Source: Dehalococcoidia bacterium | GTDB taxonomy: Bacteria; Chloroflexota; Dehalococcoidia; Dehalococcoidales; Fen-1064 | Reading direction: 5' to 3' | NCBI GenBank assembly: GCA_003153075.1 | Contig: PMBW01000313.1 | Span: 1-5,649 of the forward strand | Length of the DNA stretch: 5,649 bases | In this document: one piece after another, positions 5,110-5,649 of the stretch | How the letters are laid out: each line of letters begins with the position of its first letter | Numbering within the stretch: position 1 is the stretch's first letter | Program-made: the position numbers and the translations under genes | Notes under the pieces: model-generated | What the model saw: the letters and a program-made list of their open reading frames with translations, nothing else | Databases searched by the model: none | What the model was told of the DNA's origin: nothing

Positions 5110-5649
5110 CTAATGTCCAGTGCTCTTCTTCAAGTTCGTATCAATCCAGAATCTCGCGGTATAGAAGCCGATCCAGAGCGGGCCGGTTCCGGTCCCGGAT
5201 ATTGAGAAGTTCTGACCATTGTATCCCTTAAACCAGGGTTGATATAGGGCGAAGTAGTTCGGGTTGGTCATTGAAATAACCCAGTGCTGTGAAGCCATAT
5301 AAGTGTTCCCCTGTACAACCAACGACTTTGTATCCGTCAGGTTATTGGCTGCCAGTGCTTTTGCGTATAAAGCATCCCATGCGGGATCACTGACATCGCT
5401 CCAGTTGTTCGCTGAGCCTGTTTGCCACCGTCTGAATCCCATTAACGGCGGAAAAGTGAAACCGATTGTACTATTATAAGCAATCTGATCGTGTTTTTTG
5501 GCACGGACATAGGTGTTCCATGTTGCGAAATCCATTACCTGTATCGACATATCGATACCAACTGCGGCGAAATAGGACTTGATGATCTGCAATAAATCCA
5601 GATCATTGTTGGAAGCAGCCACAACATTGGTCTTAAATCCGGAAGGATA
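5110..5649 (-). CDS. ABC transporter solute-binding protein, family 5 (oligopeptide type), C-terminal 179 aa, cut by right edge
   Basis: The reading frame is open to the window edge and encodes the C-terminal end of an extracytoplasmic binding protein of the SBP_bac_5 (OppA/DppA-like) family, which delivers peptides, nickel, sugars or other solutes to an ABC importer. Diagnostic features are YPSGFKTNVV at the edge, then LLQIIKSYFAAVGIDMSIQVMDFATW, the canonical 'L.Q..L..iGI...l...d...w' segment, and a late aromatic-rich lobe (QPWFKGYNGQ, GFYTARFWID). An in-frame GTG at 5622 is not the start: the family similarity continues through the codons upstream of it, and no ribosome site precedes it. 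The stop is TAG at 5110. The signal peptide, the N-terminal lobe and the importer's permeases lie outside, if present. The ligand cannot be told from this part. Confidence 0.9.
   Translation of the reverse strand, partial: YPSGFKTNVVAASNNDLDLLQIIKSYFAAVGIDMSIQVMDFATWNTYVRAKKHDQIAYNSTIGFTFPPLMGFRRWQTGSANNWSDVSDPAWDALYAKALAANNLTDTKSLVVQGNTYMASQHWVISMTNPNYFALYQPWFKGYNGQNFSISGTGTGPLWIGFYTARFWIDTNLKKSTGH

Noticed and set aside
5110..5622. Solute-binding protein gene starting at the GTG at 5622
   Set aside because: The frame stays open to the window edge and the nine codons upstream encode YPSGFKTNV, part of the conserved family segment. The gene is simply cut by the edge.

Overview
The window is a compact bacterial chromosome segment with about 46-48% GC by eye and seven protein-coding genes, all on the minus strand, two of them cut by the window edges. 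The gene types (DUF2089 zinc-ribbon/HTH protein, DUF4097 beta-repeat protein, DrrAB-like exporter, phytoene-desaturase-like FAD oxidoreductase, peptide-type solute-binding protein) and strong sigma-70/sigma-A promoters fit an anaerobic, Gram-positive-like or Chloroflexota (Dehalococcoidia-type) lineage. This placement is a low-confidence inference: there is no rRNA or marker gene.

Layout in transcription order, right to left. (1) 5649-5110: C-terminal 179 residues of a family-5 (oligopeptide/dipeptide-type) ABC solute-binding protein, followed by two hairpins. (2) 4895-4005: a 296-aa isocitrate lyase/PEP mutase superfamily protein with its own candidate promoter and a strong terminator; most positions that bind the metal in the family are substituted. 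(3) 3748-2153: a two-gene operon, a DUF2089 zinc-ribbon/HTH protein followed 6 nt later by a DUF4097 protein, driven by a perfect-consensus promoter (TTGACA-17-TATAAT). Both proteins end in the same short SHOCT-like helical module. (4) 2042-304: an overlapping ATPase/permease pair of the DrrA/DrrB drug or lipid exporter type. Its promoter has the geometry of MerR-family control: an 18-bp palindrome inside a 19-bp spacer. (5) 164-1: the N-terminus of an FAD/NAD(P)-dependent oxidoreductase, preceded by a promoter whose spacer is filled by a near-perfect 22-bp palindrome of TetR-operator type.

The central genes look like an envelope-stress or drug-response island. The DUF2089/DUF4097 pair resembles YvlB/LiaX-type envelope-stress proteins, and the exporter lies directly downstream with no convincing terminator between them, so read-through and separate MerR-type induction are both possible. 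No MerR or TetR regulator gene lies in the window. I found no tRNA, rRNA, CRISPR array, insertion sequence or plus-strand gene that I can support.
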